From NCBI GenBank assembly GCA_016788045.1, contig JAEUTG010000020.1:1-64000 (forward strand): a DNA stretch of 64,000 bases. Reading direction: 5' to 3'. The number at the start of each line of letters is the position of its first letter. The stretch's first letter is position 1. The stretch is from Bacteroidales bacterium. Lineage in GTDB: Bacteria; Bacteroidota; Bacteroidia; Bacteroidales; Lentimicrobiaceae. This document shows, one piece after another, positions 19,016 through 28,876 of the stretch. Position numbers and translations under genes: made by a program. Under the pieces are notes generated by a model. It was not told the origin of the DNA and searched no databases. It worked only from the letters and a program-made list of their open reading frames with translations.

Positions 19016-19456
19016 ATGCGCAGATCAATTCCGGCATTGGTAGCATTACTGATGCTTTCTCTCAATTCCTGCAAGCTCGAAGGTGATCGTTATGAAAAGT
19101 ATACCGGTACTCTCGGAATTGTGGATATTAGCCTTCCCGACACCGCCTTTACAGGTCAGGAGGTACCCGTTTATGCAAGTACTGCAGCGTATAACGGTTG
19201 CTGGTCGCAACTTACACTTTACCTCCTTAGGGCAGTAGATGCTGATACCCTGCTCGCGGTAACGGCCAATGGTCTTTACGAATCTTACAATGGTCTTTGT
19301 ACGGAAATTCTGGTAACGGATGATACCACCTTCAGGTTCAAACCCGACAGATCCGGGACTTATTTTTTTACATCGGTGTCGCCAGAACTTGTGACCCGGG
19401 TGGATACCCTTGTGGTGGTTGATTCTGCCGCAGTTAATCCCATTCCGGTAAGGTAA
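19016..19456 (+). CDS. Hypothetical lipoprotein
   Basis: This 146-residue protein has a lipoprotein signal peptide (MRRSIPALVALLMLSLNSC, lipobox LNSC with the acylated Cys at residue 19). The mature part is beta-rich, with DISLPDTAFTGQEVPVYAS and FRFKPDRSGTYFFTS, which suggests a single Ig-like or jelly-roll domain. I do not recognise a family. It begins 30 bases after the Dabb gene and ends 18 bases before the next gene, so the three are probably co-transcribed. Confidence 0.7.
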   Translation: MRRSIPALVALLMLSLNSCKLEGDRYEKYTGTLGIVDISLPDTAFTGQEVPVYASTAAYNGCWSQLTLYLLRAVDADTLLAVTANGLYESYNGLCTEILVTDDTTFRFKPDRSGTYFFTSVSPELVTRVDTLVVVDSAAVNPIPVR

Positions 19457-19474
19457 CCGGCAACATTATCTGAG

Positions 19475-19906
19475 ATGGGAATCCAGCGGTTTGAGGGTGT
19501 CAGGCTGATTGCATTCAACCGTGGAGCATTCCGTGAGGGTGCTGCGGTCTGTATTCCCGGAGTGGGTATTGTAGCCTCACCATCCAGTCTGCGTTCTGTT
19601 TCACTGCTGAGGCATGAGTTCGGTCATATCCTGCAATACCGGCGCTGGGGTTTCTTTGTTTTTTGGTTTCTCATAGCCCCCGTTAGCCTGATCAGCGCCC
19701 GAAAATCGAGGAAATACAAGGGCCACAATCACATGCACCGCTGGACAGAATGGTCAGCCAACCAGTTGAGTTTTCACTATTTTTCAAAGCCAGCTGACTG
19801 GGACCTCAGCCGTTATCCGTTAGGCCCGCCTTCCTCAGGGTTTCATGTTCCGCCGATCCTTCGGTCATCCTTTGACCCTGAAGGAAAAATCCTTCCGGCC
19901 AGCTAA
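19475..19906 (+). CDS. Hypothetical protein with HExxH-type motif
   Basis: The 143-residue protein has LLRHEFGHILQYRRWG around residue 46, an HEFGH zinc-protease-like motif, followed by a short hydrophobic segment (FFVFWFLIAPVSLISA) and later WTEWSANQLSFHYF, whose glutamate could be a third zinc ligand. This layout occurs in small Bacteroidota proteins of unknown function. Protease activity is inferred only from the motif. Confidence 0.7.
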   Translation: MGIQRFEGVRLIAFNRGAFREGAAVCIPGVGIVASPSSLRSVSLLRHEFGHILQYRRWGFFVFWFLIAPVSLISARKSRKYKGHNHMHRWTEWSANQLSFHYFSKPADWDLSRYPLGPPSSGFHVPPILRSSFDPEGKILPAS

Positions 19907-20038
19907 GCTTTTTTTCATTGTTTTCGCCAGCCATTCCGTGAGAATCCCAAAAGGTCCGTGTGAAGGATGCTGACACAGATTTGCACAACACTCAGGTTAA
20001 AATTTCAGTCAACTCATTCGTTTTACCGGATTTTCATG

Positions 20039-20046
20039 TAGGTTTG
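20039..20046 (+). promoter_or_regulatory. Putative -7 element of the beta-propeller T9SS gene
   Basis: TAGGTTTG matches TAnnTTTG, 35 bases before the ATG at 20082. A TTCG 18 or so bases upstream is a poor -33 match. Confidence 0.45.
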
Positions 20047-20081
20047 TAGTTGAATGATGTTCCAAAACAATCGTGTGCCTT

Positions 20082-22673
20082 ATGAAACGAACCGTCACCA
20101 GCCCGTTATTTTCAATAATACCCTTTATTCTGTTGTTAACTGCCGGAATCTTCCTGACCGGAAGGTTCGGAAACGACAGGAAACTTCCTGATCAATGGAT
20201 GGCTGAGCGGGTGAATACGCCCCAAGGGCCAGGCTATCTGCCTTCCGACTGGATGGACCGTCAGCGCAGTTTTCCCCATGGCGGAATAAAAACGGAAGCA
20301 TATCTGGAAGCCCTGGAGAAGGTGCGTCAATTGAATGCAGCGGCCGGCCGTTCTGCACTGGAATGGAGTTTCACCGGCCCCACCAACATCGGCGGACGAA
20401 TTACCGATATTGAGATTCCGGGGGAGTCGTTCACCAATGTGTATGTTGCCACAGCTTCGGGTGGAATTCTGAAAACAACCAACAATGGAGCATCCTGGGT
20501 GAACATTTTCAAGGACCAGCCAAGCATCCCGGTAGGGGATATTGCCATCGACCGCAGCAATACCAACCTGATGTATGCCGGAACCGGTGAAGCCAATTCA
20601 TCGAGCCAGAGCTTCAGGGGCGACGGGATCTATAAATCAACCGATGGCGGCACCACCTGGACCCATGCGGGACTTGAACTTTCGGCTTATATCGGCAGAA
20701 TTGTGATCGACCATTCAAATCCTGAGCGTGTATTTGTTGCTGCCTGCGGCAATCTTTTTACGCCCGACGAACACCGGGGAGTTTATCGTACGACCGACGG
20801 CGGCAACAGCTGGGAAAGGGTTCTTTTTGTGAACGATTCTACTTCAGCCATTGATATAGTGCAGCACCCCACAAATCCCGACATCCTGTATGCAGCCATG
20901 TGGGAAAGAATGCGTGGTTTAAACTACCGGCGCTCTTTCGGGCCAGGTTCGGGTATCTGGAAATCGACTGATGGTGGAGATACCTGGGCTGAGCTCAGCA
21001 GCGGGCTTCCCCAGGGTGATGAAACCGGAAGGATAGGGCTAGCCATTGCTGAATCTTCACCATCAACCCTTTACGCTTTCTATGACAATCAGTTTGAGGT
21101 GGCAGTATACAAAACCCAGAACAGCGGGCAAAGCTGGACCAGAACCAACGACGGGAACCTTCAGGGGATGAACAGCACATTTGGATGGTATTTCGGACAG
21201 ATCAGGGTGCATCCGGATGATCCGCAGAAACTCTTCGTCATGGGTGTTTACCTGTATACAAGTGATAACGGAGGCAATACATGGTACGAAACCGGGTACG
21301 AAATGCACGTGGACCATCATGCCATGACCTTTCATCCGGTTACAAACCGCATTTACGAAGGGAATGACGGGGGGCTTTATTTCAGTGATAACAACGGTTC
21401 CGGCTGGCTTTATATGAACAATCTTCCGATTACCCAGTTCTACGACATCGAGATCGACCGGCTGAACCCCTCAAGAATCTATGGCGGGACCCAGGACAAC
21501 AACACCATACGCACATGGACCGGACAGACCGGCAACTGGGAGGCAATCCTCGGCGGGGATGGCTTCTACAGCATCGTTGACTATACAAATTCAAACATCA
21601 TTTATGCTGAGTATCAATGGGGGGCACTTCACAAGTCTACCAACGGCGGTAGCTGGATGACCGGCATTTATGATGCCTGGTCATCCGACAGGGTTAACTG
21701 GTCGGCACCTGTAATCATGCATCCCACCAATCCGCAGGTGTTGTATTTCGGTACTTATCGTGTATGGCGGACCAGCAACGGCGGCAATTCGTGGAGTGCG
21801 GTCAGCGGAGATCTTACCCAAGGTGATGATGGCAGTACGTTCCACACCATCAGTACCCTGGCTGTGTCTTCACTCGAACCTGACATCCTGCTGGCCGGCA
21901 GTGACGATGGACGCGTTCACCTATCGGTCAATGGCGGATCTGCCTGGAGTGACATCAGTGAAGGCCTTCCCGAACGCTGGGTTACAAGAGTAGCTACTGA
22001 TCCTTTCGATGTCAATACAATTTATGTAACCCTTTCAGGGTTCCGTTGGGATGAACCGCTGGCACATGTTTACAAATCAACTGATCTTGGTCAGCACTGG
22101 CAGGCAATCAGCGACGGCCTCCCCGGCCTGCCGGTTAACGCTTTTGTGGCAGATCCCGGAACGAGGAACCGCTTTTTTATCGGCACCGATGCAGGGATCT
22201 TCATGTCTCAGAACGGTGGTGAATCGTGGGAGATTATCAGTCAGGAGATTGGTAATGTGCCGGTTACATCCCTGAAAATACATGCTGAAGAAAACTTCCT
22301 GGTGGCCGGCACCTATGGTTTGTCGTCATACAAGCTGGATCTGAATCAGCTGAATGTCGGTGTTTCAGAGCGCATTATCCCTTCTTCAGGCCTCAGGGCT
22401 GTATTGGTTTATCCCTCTCCATTTGTGGCTGAAAGCGATGAATTTGTCAGCTTTCGAATTGCTGCGGGCAGCGAAACCCTTGCACAGGTGCGGATCACCG
22501 GAATAAGCGGATCGGTGGTTTATCAGCATGCAAACATCCGGTTGGATTCAGGCATGAACGACTACCGGTGGAACGGAAGAGACCTGCGCGGCAACAGGTT
22601 AACCCCCGGGGTCTACTTTCTGGAAGTGAACGACGGTAGGGAATCATCGGTGATCAGATTCCTGATGCTTTGA
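20082..22673 (+). CDS. Secreted BNR/sortilin-like beta-propeller protein with T9SS sorting domain
   Basis: This 863-residue secreted protein has an N-terminal signal segment (FSIIPFILLLTAGIFLTG) and about twelve Asp-box-like repeats of the form S-x-D-G-G-x-T/S-W (for example KSTDGGTTWTHAG, RTTDGGNSWERV, KSTDGGDTWAELS), which suggests one or two sialidase/VPS10-like beta-propellers. The last ~85 residues (VYPSPF to SSVIRFLML) form a T9SS type A C-terminal domain with an FlgD-like segment (YRWNGRDLRGNRLTPGVYFLEV). Propellers of this group often bind or help process glycans or peptides; activity is unknown. The ATG at 20082 is preferred over a GTG at 20073. Confidence 0.88.
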   Translation: MKRTVTSPLFSIIPFILLLTAGIFLTGRFGNDRKLPDQWMAERVNTPQGPGYLPSDWMDRQRSFPHGGIKTEAYLEALEKVRQLNAAAGRSALEWSFTGPTNIGGRITDIEIPGESFTNVYVATASGGILKTTNNGASWVNIFKDQPSIPVGDIAIDRSNTNLMYAGTGEANSSSQSFRGDGIYKSTDGGTTWTHAGLELSAYIGRIVIDHSNPERVFVAACGNLFTPDEHRGVYRTTDGGNSWERVLFVNDSTSAIDIVQHPTNPDILYAAMWERMRGLNYRRSFGPGSGIWKSTDGGDTWAELSSGLPQGDETGRIGLAIAESSPSTLYAFYDNQFEVAVYKTQNSGQSWTRTNDGNLQGMNSTFGWYFGQIRVHPDDPQKLFVMGVYLYTSDNGGNTWYETGYEMHVDHHAMTFHPVTNRIYEGNDGGLYFSDNNGSGWLYMNNLPITQFYDIEIDRLNPSRIYGGTQDNNTIRTWTGQTGNWEAILGGDGFYSIVDYTNSNIIYAEYQWGALHKSTNGGSWMTGIYDAWSSDRVNWSAPVIMHPTNPQVLYFGTYRVWRTSNGGNSWSAVSGDLTQGDDGSTFHTISTLAVSSLEPDILLAGSDDGRVHLSVNGGSAWSDISEGLPERWVTRVATDPFDVNTIYVTLSGFRWDEPLAHVYKSTDLGQHWQAISDGLPGLPVNAFVADPGTRNRFFIGTDAGIFMSQNGGESWEIISQEIGNVPVTSLKIHAEENFLVAGTYGLSSYKLDLNQLNVGVSERIIPSSGLRAVLVYPSPFVAESDEFVSFRIAAGSETLAQVRITGISGSVVYQHANIRLDSGMNDYRWNGRDLRGNRLTPGVYFLEVNDGRESSVIRFLML

Positions 22674-22718
22674 TTACCAGGTTATTGGGATGTAGATTCG
22701 CCGGGAATCAGGCTTTAA

Positions 22719-24995
22719 CTATTCGGAAACAGGCTTGTTGACACTGGGTTGTGTCGATGCCACCAACTCACGGTTAGATTTCAGGATATTGTCGATAAAC
22801 AAGGTGAGGTTTTTGATCTCTGCCAGGATATTCAGGTAAAGGACACTGTTGCGGGTGCCGGTTTCATTGTTCTTGATCCGCTTAATCTGTTTCTTGCGGG
22901 TTTCCTCGATAAGCCTCAGAATGTCTTTTTGTCTTTCCTCGATAATGTCAATATCCGGATATTCTTTTTTCTGAATGATGCGGATGGCATCCTTGAATAG
23001 TACCGATATTTCCCCGTTGAGCCGTGAAATCTCCTCAACCTGTGAAGGAATCAGTGGTTTGTGGTTGTTTTCAACATGCTCGAAGCAAGGGTTAACAATA
23101 TAGGTCAGGCTGTGATTTACCTCTCTCAGGTAGTCGATGGCCTGCACATAATAATGGCCTGAATCAATGGAATCCTCTTTAAGATGCAGCAGTGTGGCAC
23201 TGATATGATTCTTGAGTCTTTTGGTAGAAAGGTTCAGGTTTTCGGCGTTCGTTTTTGCATTTCTGAGCAGTTTCCGGTCCTCATCCACCAACCCCATGAT
23301 GGTTTCGTCAAGGATGGAAAGCCCCTCGGTGAGCACTTGCTGAAAAGTAACGGAGCAGCGGTCGATGATGTTATCACTGTTGAGTTCATCATCAATTTTG
23401 TCGAGAGAATCATTGATCTTGCGCTCTTCTGCCCGGCGCAGGTGGATCCTGTGGGTACGATACACCAGGAATCCGACGAGGGTAATCAATGCGATGGTAG
23501 CGATTAAACCACCGAATGAAAGCAATGTAACTGCAATGAGGGAAACAGTAAATGCAGCCAGTGCGGTAAAGAACCATCCACCGATGACAGAAAGAACACC
23601 GGTAATCCGGTAAACGGCGCTTTCACGGCCCCAGGCTCTGTCGCTCAGCGAGGTACCCATGGCTACCATAAAAGTAACGTAAGTCGTCGACAGAGGCAGT
23701 TTCAATGAGGTTCCCAGAGCTATCAGTATGGAAGCAACCACAAGGTTAACACTGGCCCTGAGCATATCGAAAGCGGCGCCATCGGGTGTTTCTCTGATGG
23801 TGACTTCGTCGGGAGGGGCAAAACGGCTTTCAATCCAGTGTTTCGCTTTATCGGGCAGATATCCGCTGATGGCTGAGGCAAAATTACGGGTTCCCCTTAC
23901 CAGGTTTCTCGACAGAATGGAGGAGTTGAATCTTTCTGAGCCTTCGGATTGCCGGCTGAGGTCAACGGAGGTTTCGATGACTGTTCTTGCTTTTCTGGAA
24001 GTCCACAAAGTAATGGCCATAACGGCTCCGGCAATCAGCAGCATCCAGGTGTCAATCGTAACATCGTCGTTGAGGGCGCCCATCAAGAAACTGTGAGGGT
24101 CAACACCAGGATTGGCCAGGTAAACCTGAAAGGCTTTCAATCCGGCCAGGGGTACGCCGATAAAATTCACCAGATCGTTGCCGGCAAAGGCAAGAGCCAA
24201 CGCGAAAGTTCCGGTCAGTACAATCAGCTTCAATACATTGAATCTGAACAGCAGGATTAGTAACTGAAGAATTGCTGAGATTCCGATAAAGCTTACGGTG
24301 AGGATGGTGGCAGAATGGGCGTTTATAAAATCAACGGTGCTGTCGGACATAAACGATGATCCTTTGGCACCTTTGATCACAATAAAATAGAGGATTCCGG
24401 TAATGGCAAATCCTCCCCAGATGGCAGCGTAATACTTCAGGTTAAACCTGAGGTTGAAGGTAAAAAGCAACCGGGTAATGTATTGCACAAGGGCTCCGAG
24501 ACTAAACGCCAGGGCTACCGAAACAAGGATGGCTGTGATGATGGCCAATGCTTTTGCGGCGTTGATGTATTGTCCGATCTCCTGCAATCCCTGGTCGGAG
24601 CCGGTAAGCTTGATGATGGCAATCCCAACGGATGCCCCGAGAAGTTCAAATACGATTGAAACGGTTGTGGAGGTAGGTAGTCCGAAGGTATTGAATAGGT
24701 CGAGCAGAATTACATCGGTGATCATAACCGCCAGAAAGATAATCATCACCTCATGAAAGCTGAACATCGCAGGAAAGAACAAGCCCTTTCTTGCAATTTC
24801 CATCAGGCCGCTAGAAAACGTGGCACCGATCAGAACACCCAATGCGGCTACAATCATCACCGTTCTGAAGGAGGCAGCCCTTGCACCTACTGCCGAATTC
24901 AGAAAGTTAACAGCATCATTGCTAACGCCAACCACCAGATCAGAGATGGCCAGTACGAAAAGAATGATTACAAAAAATAAATAAACACTGTCCAT
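22719..24995 (-). CDS. PiT family inorganic phosphate transporter with PhoU-like C-terminal region
   Basis: This 758-residue protein is a predicted H+ or Na+/phosphate symporter of the inner membrane. Two PHO4 signatures are visible, GVSNDAVNFLNSAVGARAA near the N-terminus and AFAGNDLVNFIGVPLAG around residue 270, plus LSTTYVTFMVAMGTSLSDRAWG. After the last membrane helix (about residue 510) comes a soluble, helix-rich ~250-residue tail that resembles PhoU/DUF47 proteins. This long type is typical of Bacteroidota. It lies downstream of a Na/Pi cotransporter gene on the same strand and has its own -7 element. Confidence 0.88.
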   Translation of the reverse strand: MDSVYLFFVIILFVLAISDLVVGVSNDAVNFLNSAVGARAASFRTVMIVAALGVLIGATFSSGLMEIARKGLFFPAMFSFHEVMIIFLAVMITDVILLDLFNTFGLPTSTTVSIVFELLGASVGIAIIKLTGSDQGLQEIGQYINAAKALAIITAILVSVALAFSLGALVQYITRLLFTFNLRFNLKYYAAIWGGFAITGILYFIVIKGAKGSSFMSDSTVDFINAHSATILTVSFIGISAILQLLILLFRFNVLKLIVLTGTFALALAFAGNDLVNFIGVPLAGLKAFQVYLANPGVDPHSFLMGALNDDVTIDTWMLLIAGAVMAITLWTSRKARTVIETSVDLSRQSEGSERFNSSILSRNLVRGTRNFASAISGYLPDKAKHWIESRFAPPDEVTIRETPDGAAFDMLRASVNLVVASILIALGTSLKLPLSTTYVTFMVAMGTSLSDRAWGRESAVYRITGVLSVIGGWFFTALAAFTVSLIAVTLLSFGGLIATIALITLVGFLVYRTHRIHLRRAEERKINDSLDKIDDELNSDNIIDRCSVTFQQVLTEGLSILDETIMGLVDEDRKLLRNAKTNAENLNLSTKRLKNHISATLLHLKEDSIDSGHYYVQAIDYLREVNHSLTYIVNPCFEHVENNHKPLIPSQVEEISRLNGEISVLFKDAIRIIQKKEYPDIDIIEERQKDILRLIEETRKKQIKRIKNNETGTRNSVLYLNILAEIKNLTLFIDNILKSNRELVASTQPSVNKPVSE

Positions 24996-25029
24996 TCCGG
25001 ATTCAGATGAGTTGCAGTTAAAATGTGCA

Positions 25030-25037
25030 CAAAGTTA
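25030..25037 (-). promoter_or_regulatory. Putative -7 element of the long PiT gene
   Basis: Minus strand TAACTTTG, an exact TAnnTTTG match about 35 bases upstream of the ATG. No -33 TTG is seen. Confidence 0.45.
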
Positions 25038-25093
25038 AAGAGGCCGTTTCTATGGTCACCATGCCCAATATTAAATTAATGTTAAATCGGCGA

Positions 25094-26791
25094 TTACCTG
25101 ACATTGCTTGCGATGGCCTGGTTAACATTGATGATATGATCGGCAAGTTTCTCACAATGAACAACAAGGCCGGAGAAGAATGACGCATACTGGTAGGAAT
25201 ATTCGCCTTTCTCTAACCGCTCGTTGTGTCTGAAGAGTAATTGATCTCTGAGTTCATTGATTTTAAGTTCAAGTTCTGACGATTTGGCAAGAATGCCTGG
25301 CCGGTATTCACGCGACAGGTTTTCATTCATGTTTTCAAGGGCTGCATTAATCAGGAAGAACAGCTCATTCAGATCACTGCGCATTTCTTGTGTAAACCAG
25401 GCTTTTTCCTGGTTTTTCCTGGTGATGGTCCTTTCCATCTGAATGCATTCATCTGCGATGCTTTCCAGGTCATCAATGATTTTGAGCATTGAACTGATCT
25501 TTCTGGAACCCGATTCAGTCAGGTCATTTTCCGCAGTGCGGGTGAGGTACAAGCGGATGCCTTCTTCCATATCATCAGCCTGCTCTTCTGATTTGTACAA
25601 TCGCTTCTGAATTTTCAGATATTTATTTTCACGTTTTTCAATCAGGTATTCAGGGATCAGGCTGAACATATAGGTTACATGTTTGCCGAAAATCAGAATC
25701 TCTTCCCTTGCCTGCAACATACTGATTTCGCTCATTGACATTAGTGCAGGGCTGAAATATTTTAACCTGAAGTTCTTTTTTTCATTTTGCCTCAGCGGGA
25801 TGATCGATTCGAGAAGATATCTGAACTGAGGAATTACCCAGGCGAGGATGAGGGTATTAAGAATATTGAATCCGGAATGAAAGACAGAAAGACCAGCTGG
25901 TACGGCTTCGGCATTGCTGTAAGGAGAGAAGCCGGTGATCAGTTCTGCAGCTTTGGCTGATAAGCTGGTGAAGAATGAAAAGAAGGCAAGCATCCAGATA
26001 ACGCCGAAGATGTTGAACAATGAATGCCCGACCGCCAGTCTCCTGGCAGCCCGGTTGGCAACAATGGCAGCAATATTGGCCGTTATGGTGGTTCCGATGT
26101 TTTCGCCCAGGACCATGGCAGCAGCAGCATCATAACTGATCCAGCCATTGTGGCACATCACCATCGTGAGGGCAATGGTTGCACTGGACGATTGAATGAT
26201 CAATGTTATTGCAAGCCCAATGCCGGTAAATAAAAGCAGGGAGAGGGTGCCGTTATCTGACAATCCGCTGATATAGGTGACCATCGCCGAATCAGCAGTC
26301 ACCTCAGGAAGGGCATTTTTCATAAACTGCAATCCGAGAAACAGCATGACGAAGCCCAGAATAAACTCCCCAACAGCTTTATTGCGGGTGGATCTCAGAA
26401 AGAGGAGGGGGAGCGACAATCCTGCCACTGGAATCAGTATCAGACTGAACTCAAGGTGAAACCCGAAATAGGTAACCAGCCAGGCAGTTACCGTTGTGCC
26501 GATATTAGCACCCATCATTATCCCCAGCGCCTGAGATAAAGTGAACAGGCCGGCATTCACAAAACTTACCAGCATCACAGTAACAGCTGAGGATGACTGT
26601 ATAATACCGGTAACAAGGGTTCCGGAAATGATTGCCCGCGCCGGGTTGGAAGCTATGGAGGCAAAGATGGTACGCAGCCGGTCTCCGCTTAATCGCTGCA
26701 GTGACTCACTCATCAGCTTCATTCCGTATAGAAACAAGGCTAAGGAACCTAAAATGGTAAACACCAGTACTATTATATCTGTAAACGGCAT
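25094..26791 (-). CDS. Na/Pi cotransporter family protein with PhoU-like C-terminal domain
   Basis: This 565-residue protein is a predicted sodium-phosphate symporter of the NptA/YjbB type. The repeated QSSS motifs (IIQSSSAVTVMLVSFVNAG and IIQSSSATIALTMVM) mark the two halves of the transport domain, residues about 1-320. The C-terminal 200 residues (ADDMEEGIRLYL, IDDLESIADECIQME) form a PhoU-like helical domain. Its minus-strand orientation ahead of the long PiT and its divergence from DUF47-pit make this a phosphate-uptake block. Confidence 0.9.
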   Translation of the reverse strand: MPFTDIIVLVFTILGSLALFLYGMKLMSESLQRLSGDRLRTIFASIASNPARAIISGTLVTGIIQSSSAVTVMLVSFVNAGLFTLSQALGIMMGANIGTTVTAWLVTYFGFHLEFSLILIPVAGLSLPLLFLRSTRNKAVGEFILGFVMLFLGLQFMKNALPEVTADSAMVTYISGLSDNGTLSLLLFTGIGLAITLIIQSSSATIALTMVMCHNGWISYDAAAAMVLGENIGTTITANIAAIVANRAARRLAVGHSLFNIFGVIWMLAFFSFFTSLSAKAAELITGFSPYSNAEAVPAGLSVFHSGFNILNTLILAWVIPQFRYLLESIIPLRQNEKKNFRLKYFSPALMSMSEISMLQAREEILIFGKHVTYMFSLIPEYLIEKRENKYLKIQKRLYKSEEQADDMEEGIRLYLTRTAENDLTESGSRKISSMLKIIDDLESIADECIQMERTITRKNQEKAWFTQEMRSDLNELFFLINAALENMNENLSREYRPGILAKSSELELKINELRDQLLFRHNERLEKGEYSYQYASFFSGLVVHCEKLADHIINVNQAIASNVR

Positions 26792-26825
26792 ACCTGTTGA
26801 TGGTTGTTGGAATGAATTACGAAAG

Positions 26826-26833
26826 CAAAATTA
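26826..26833 (-). promoter_or_regulatory. Putative -7 element of the Na/Pi cotransporter gene
   Basis: Minus strand TAATTTTG matches TAnnTTTG, about 35 bases upstream of the ATG. The -33 box is unclear. Confidence 0.4.
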
Positions 26834-26982
26834 CTTACAATAAGACTTCGCATTGAGAATCCGGATGATTTTCCCGATCAGCTTTTCGGTCATCAACGGA
26901 ACAAAACCTTTTCTATGGAAAAATCCGGTGAAAAGTTAACAATAAATTAACATTGGCCGACACACCCTTTGTGCTATCACAT

Positions 26983-26990
26983 TACTTTTG
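26983..26990 (+). promoter_or_regulatory. Putative -7 element of DUF47-pit
   Basis: TACTTTTG matches TAnnTTTG. It sits in the divergent region opposite the Na/Pi gene and would serve either candidate start of the DUF47 gene. Confidence 0.45.
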
Positions 26991-27044
26991 CAAATATTTT
27001 AACATTGCTGACCGATGATGGCAGCTACCCTGAATTCAAGTCTT

Positions 27045-27692
27045 ATGAAACTCGATAAAATTTTCCAATTTCTTCTCCCGAAAGACACCAAGTTTTTCCC
27101 TTTGTTCAGCGAAGCATCTGCCAACCTGGTAAACTGCAGTATTGAGTTCCAGAAGTTGCTCAAGTGTTCAGATGAGGAAGAGCGGAACGAACTTGTCCGG
27201 AACGTCAAGAAGTTAGAAAAAACCGGCGACAGGATTACAGAAACAATATTCGATGAGCTGAATTCAACCTTCATTACGCCGTTCGACAGGGAAGATATTC
27301 AGAAACTGGCCAACCGGATTGACAATGTGGTTGATCTCGTGAATACTTCTGCCAAAAGAATTCAGTTGTACAAACTGGTTGATATTCCCCCCGTTTTTCA
27401 CAAAATGGCAGAACTGGTTACTGAAGCTTCCGGAGAAATTGATATAGTGGTAAAGGGCCTCAATAAGATTCATGATATTGCAAGCTACAAGAAGCATTGT
27501 CTCAGAATTGCCGAACTTGAAAATGAATCGGATGCATTGAATTTCTCTTATCTTTCAGAAATATTTGATACCGAAACCAATGCCATCAGTCTGATTAAGA
27601 AGCGCGATGTGCTGAATTCACTGGAAAAAGCCATGGACAGGTGCGAAGATGTGGCTGACATCCTGAATACAATTCTGGTGAAGTATGCCTAA
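27045..27692 (+). CDS. DUF47 family PhoU-like protein, Pit accessory
   Basis: The 215-residue all-helical protein matches the DUF47 group of PhoU-like proteins, which are usually encoded beside Pit transporters and are thought to control them. Visible segments are KLDKIFQFLLPKDTKFFPLF at the start, IFDELNSTFITPFDREDIQ in the middle and EKAMDRCEDVADILNTILVK at the end. I chose the ATG at 27045, where the family normally begins; an in-frame ATG at 27015 is also possible. It lies 11 bases before the pit gene, clearly an operon. Confidence 0.9.
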   Translation: MKLDKIFQFLLPKDTKFFPLFSEASANLVNCSIEFQKLLKCSDEEERNELVRNVKKLEKTGDRITETIFDELNSTFITPFDREDIQKLANRIDNVVDLVNTSAKRIQLYKLVDIPPVFHKMAELVTEASGEIDIVVKGLNKIHDIASYKKHCLRIAELENESDALNFSYLSEIFDTETNAISLIKKRDVLNSLEKAMDRCEDVADILNTILVKYA

Positions 27693-27703
27693 ACGCTGAA
27701 ACT

Positions 27704-28750
27704 ATGGACTTTAATTTTGTTTTACTCATCGTAATCGTTGTTCTGGCATTTGGGTTTGACCTCATCAACGGTTTTCATGATGCGGCCAATTCCATCGCCA
27801 CGGTTGTTTCTACAAAAGTTCTCACTCCGTTTCAGGCAGTGCTCTGGGCTGCTTTCTTCAATTTTGTAGCCTATCTTGTTTTTAATCTTCATGTTGCTGA
27901 TACCATTGCCAAAACGGTAGACACCAGCGCCATTACGCTTGAAGTGATCCTCTCAGGCCTGATTGCTTCGATCCTCTGGAACCTGCTCACCTGGTACCTG
28001 GGCATTCCTTCGAGTTCTTCCCACACCCTTGTCGGTGGATTTGCCGGTGCCGCCATTGCCCATACTGGTGGTTTTGATGTGGTTCATACCGGTAAGGTTC
28101 TAAAGATTGTTGCATTCATCTTCCTGGCACCTTTCCTTGGTATGGTGATGTCGTATTTTTTGTCAGTGGCTATTCTGCATATCACCCGATGGGGAAAACC
28201 GGCAAAGCTGCACAAATGGTTTAAAAGCCTGCAATTGTTGTCTTCGGCTCTTTTCAGTCTGGGCCATGGTGGCAACGATGCCCAGAAAGTAATGGGAATT
28301 ATTGCTGCCGCTATGTTGGTGTATTTTAATGGTGTTGATCCGGCCCTTGTACCTGAATGGGCAAGAATAGAGATGGTAGATGGTAAAATACATGATATTC
28401 CCCACTGGATTATCCTCGGATGCTACACCGCCATCAGCGCCGGAACGCTCATGGGTGGGTGGAGGATCGTAAAAACCATGGGAAGTAAGATTACCAAAAT
28501 CACACCGTTTGAGGGTGTGGCTGCAGAAGGGGCTGGTGCAATGCTGCTGTTCGGAACCGAAGCTTTCGGCATTCCTGTCAGTACAACCCATACCATCACC
28601 GGTGCCATCATGGGTGTTGGCCTCACCAAAAGGGTAAGTGCTGTCCGCTGGGGCATTACCATCAACCTGCTGTGGGCCTGGATTCTCACCATTCCTGTAT
28701 CCATGGTGCTTGCAGCATTGGTTTATTACCTGATGAACCTTTTTATCTGA
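27704..28750 (+). CDS. PiT family inorganic phosphate transporter
   Basis: This 348-residue inner-membrane phosphate symporter shows both PiT signatures, GFDLINGFHDAANSIATVV at the N-terminus and FSLGHGGNDAQKVMGIIAA in the middle, and the ISTTHTITGAIMGVG-like segment (VSTTHTITGAIMGVG) near the end. It is the compact form without a soluble tail. Its partner is the DUF47 protein encoded just upstream. Together with the two upstream minus-strand genes, this is the third phosphate transporter within 6 kb. Confidence 0.93.
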   Translation: MDFNFVLLIVIVVLAFGFDLINGFHDAANSIATVVSTKVLTPFQAVLWAAFFNFVAYLVFNLHVADTIAKTVDTSAITLEVILSGLIASILWNLLTWYLGIPSSSSHTLVGGFAGAAIAHTGGFDVVHTGKVLKIVAFIFLAPFLGMVMSYFLSVAILHITRWGKPAKLHKWFKSLQLLSSALFSLGHGGNDAQKVMGIIAAAMLVYFNGVDPALVPEWARIEMVDGKIHDIPHWIILGCYTAISAGTLMGGWRIVKTMGSKITKITPFEGVAAEGAGAMLLFGTEAFGIPVSTTHTITGAIMGVGLTKRVSAVRWGITINLLWAWILTIPVSMVLAALVYYLMNLFI

Positions 28751-28876
28751 GCCTGTACCTGAACCGGTCTCAGTTTTCTGATGTATCCTGCCTGATACTT
28801 TAATTCTGCCTGATGTCCCTGAAACAGGGTTGCCTGCTCATGGATTAACTGTACCTTTACCAGCCAAACTCAATTC

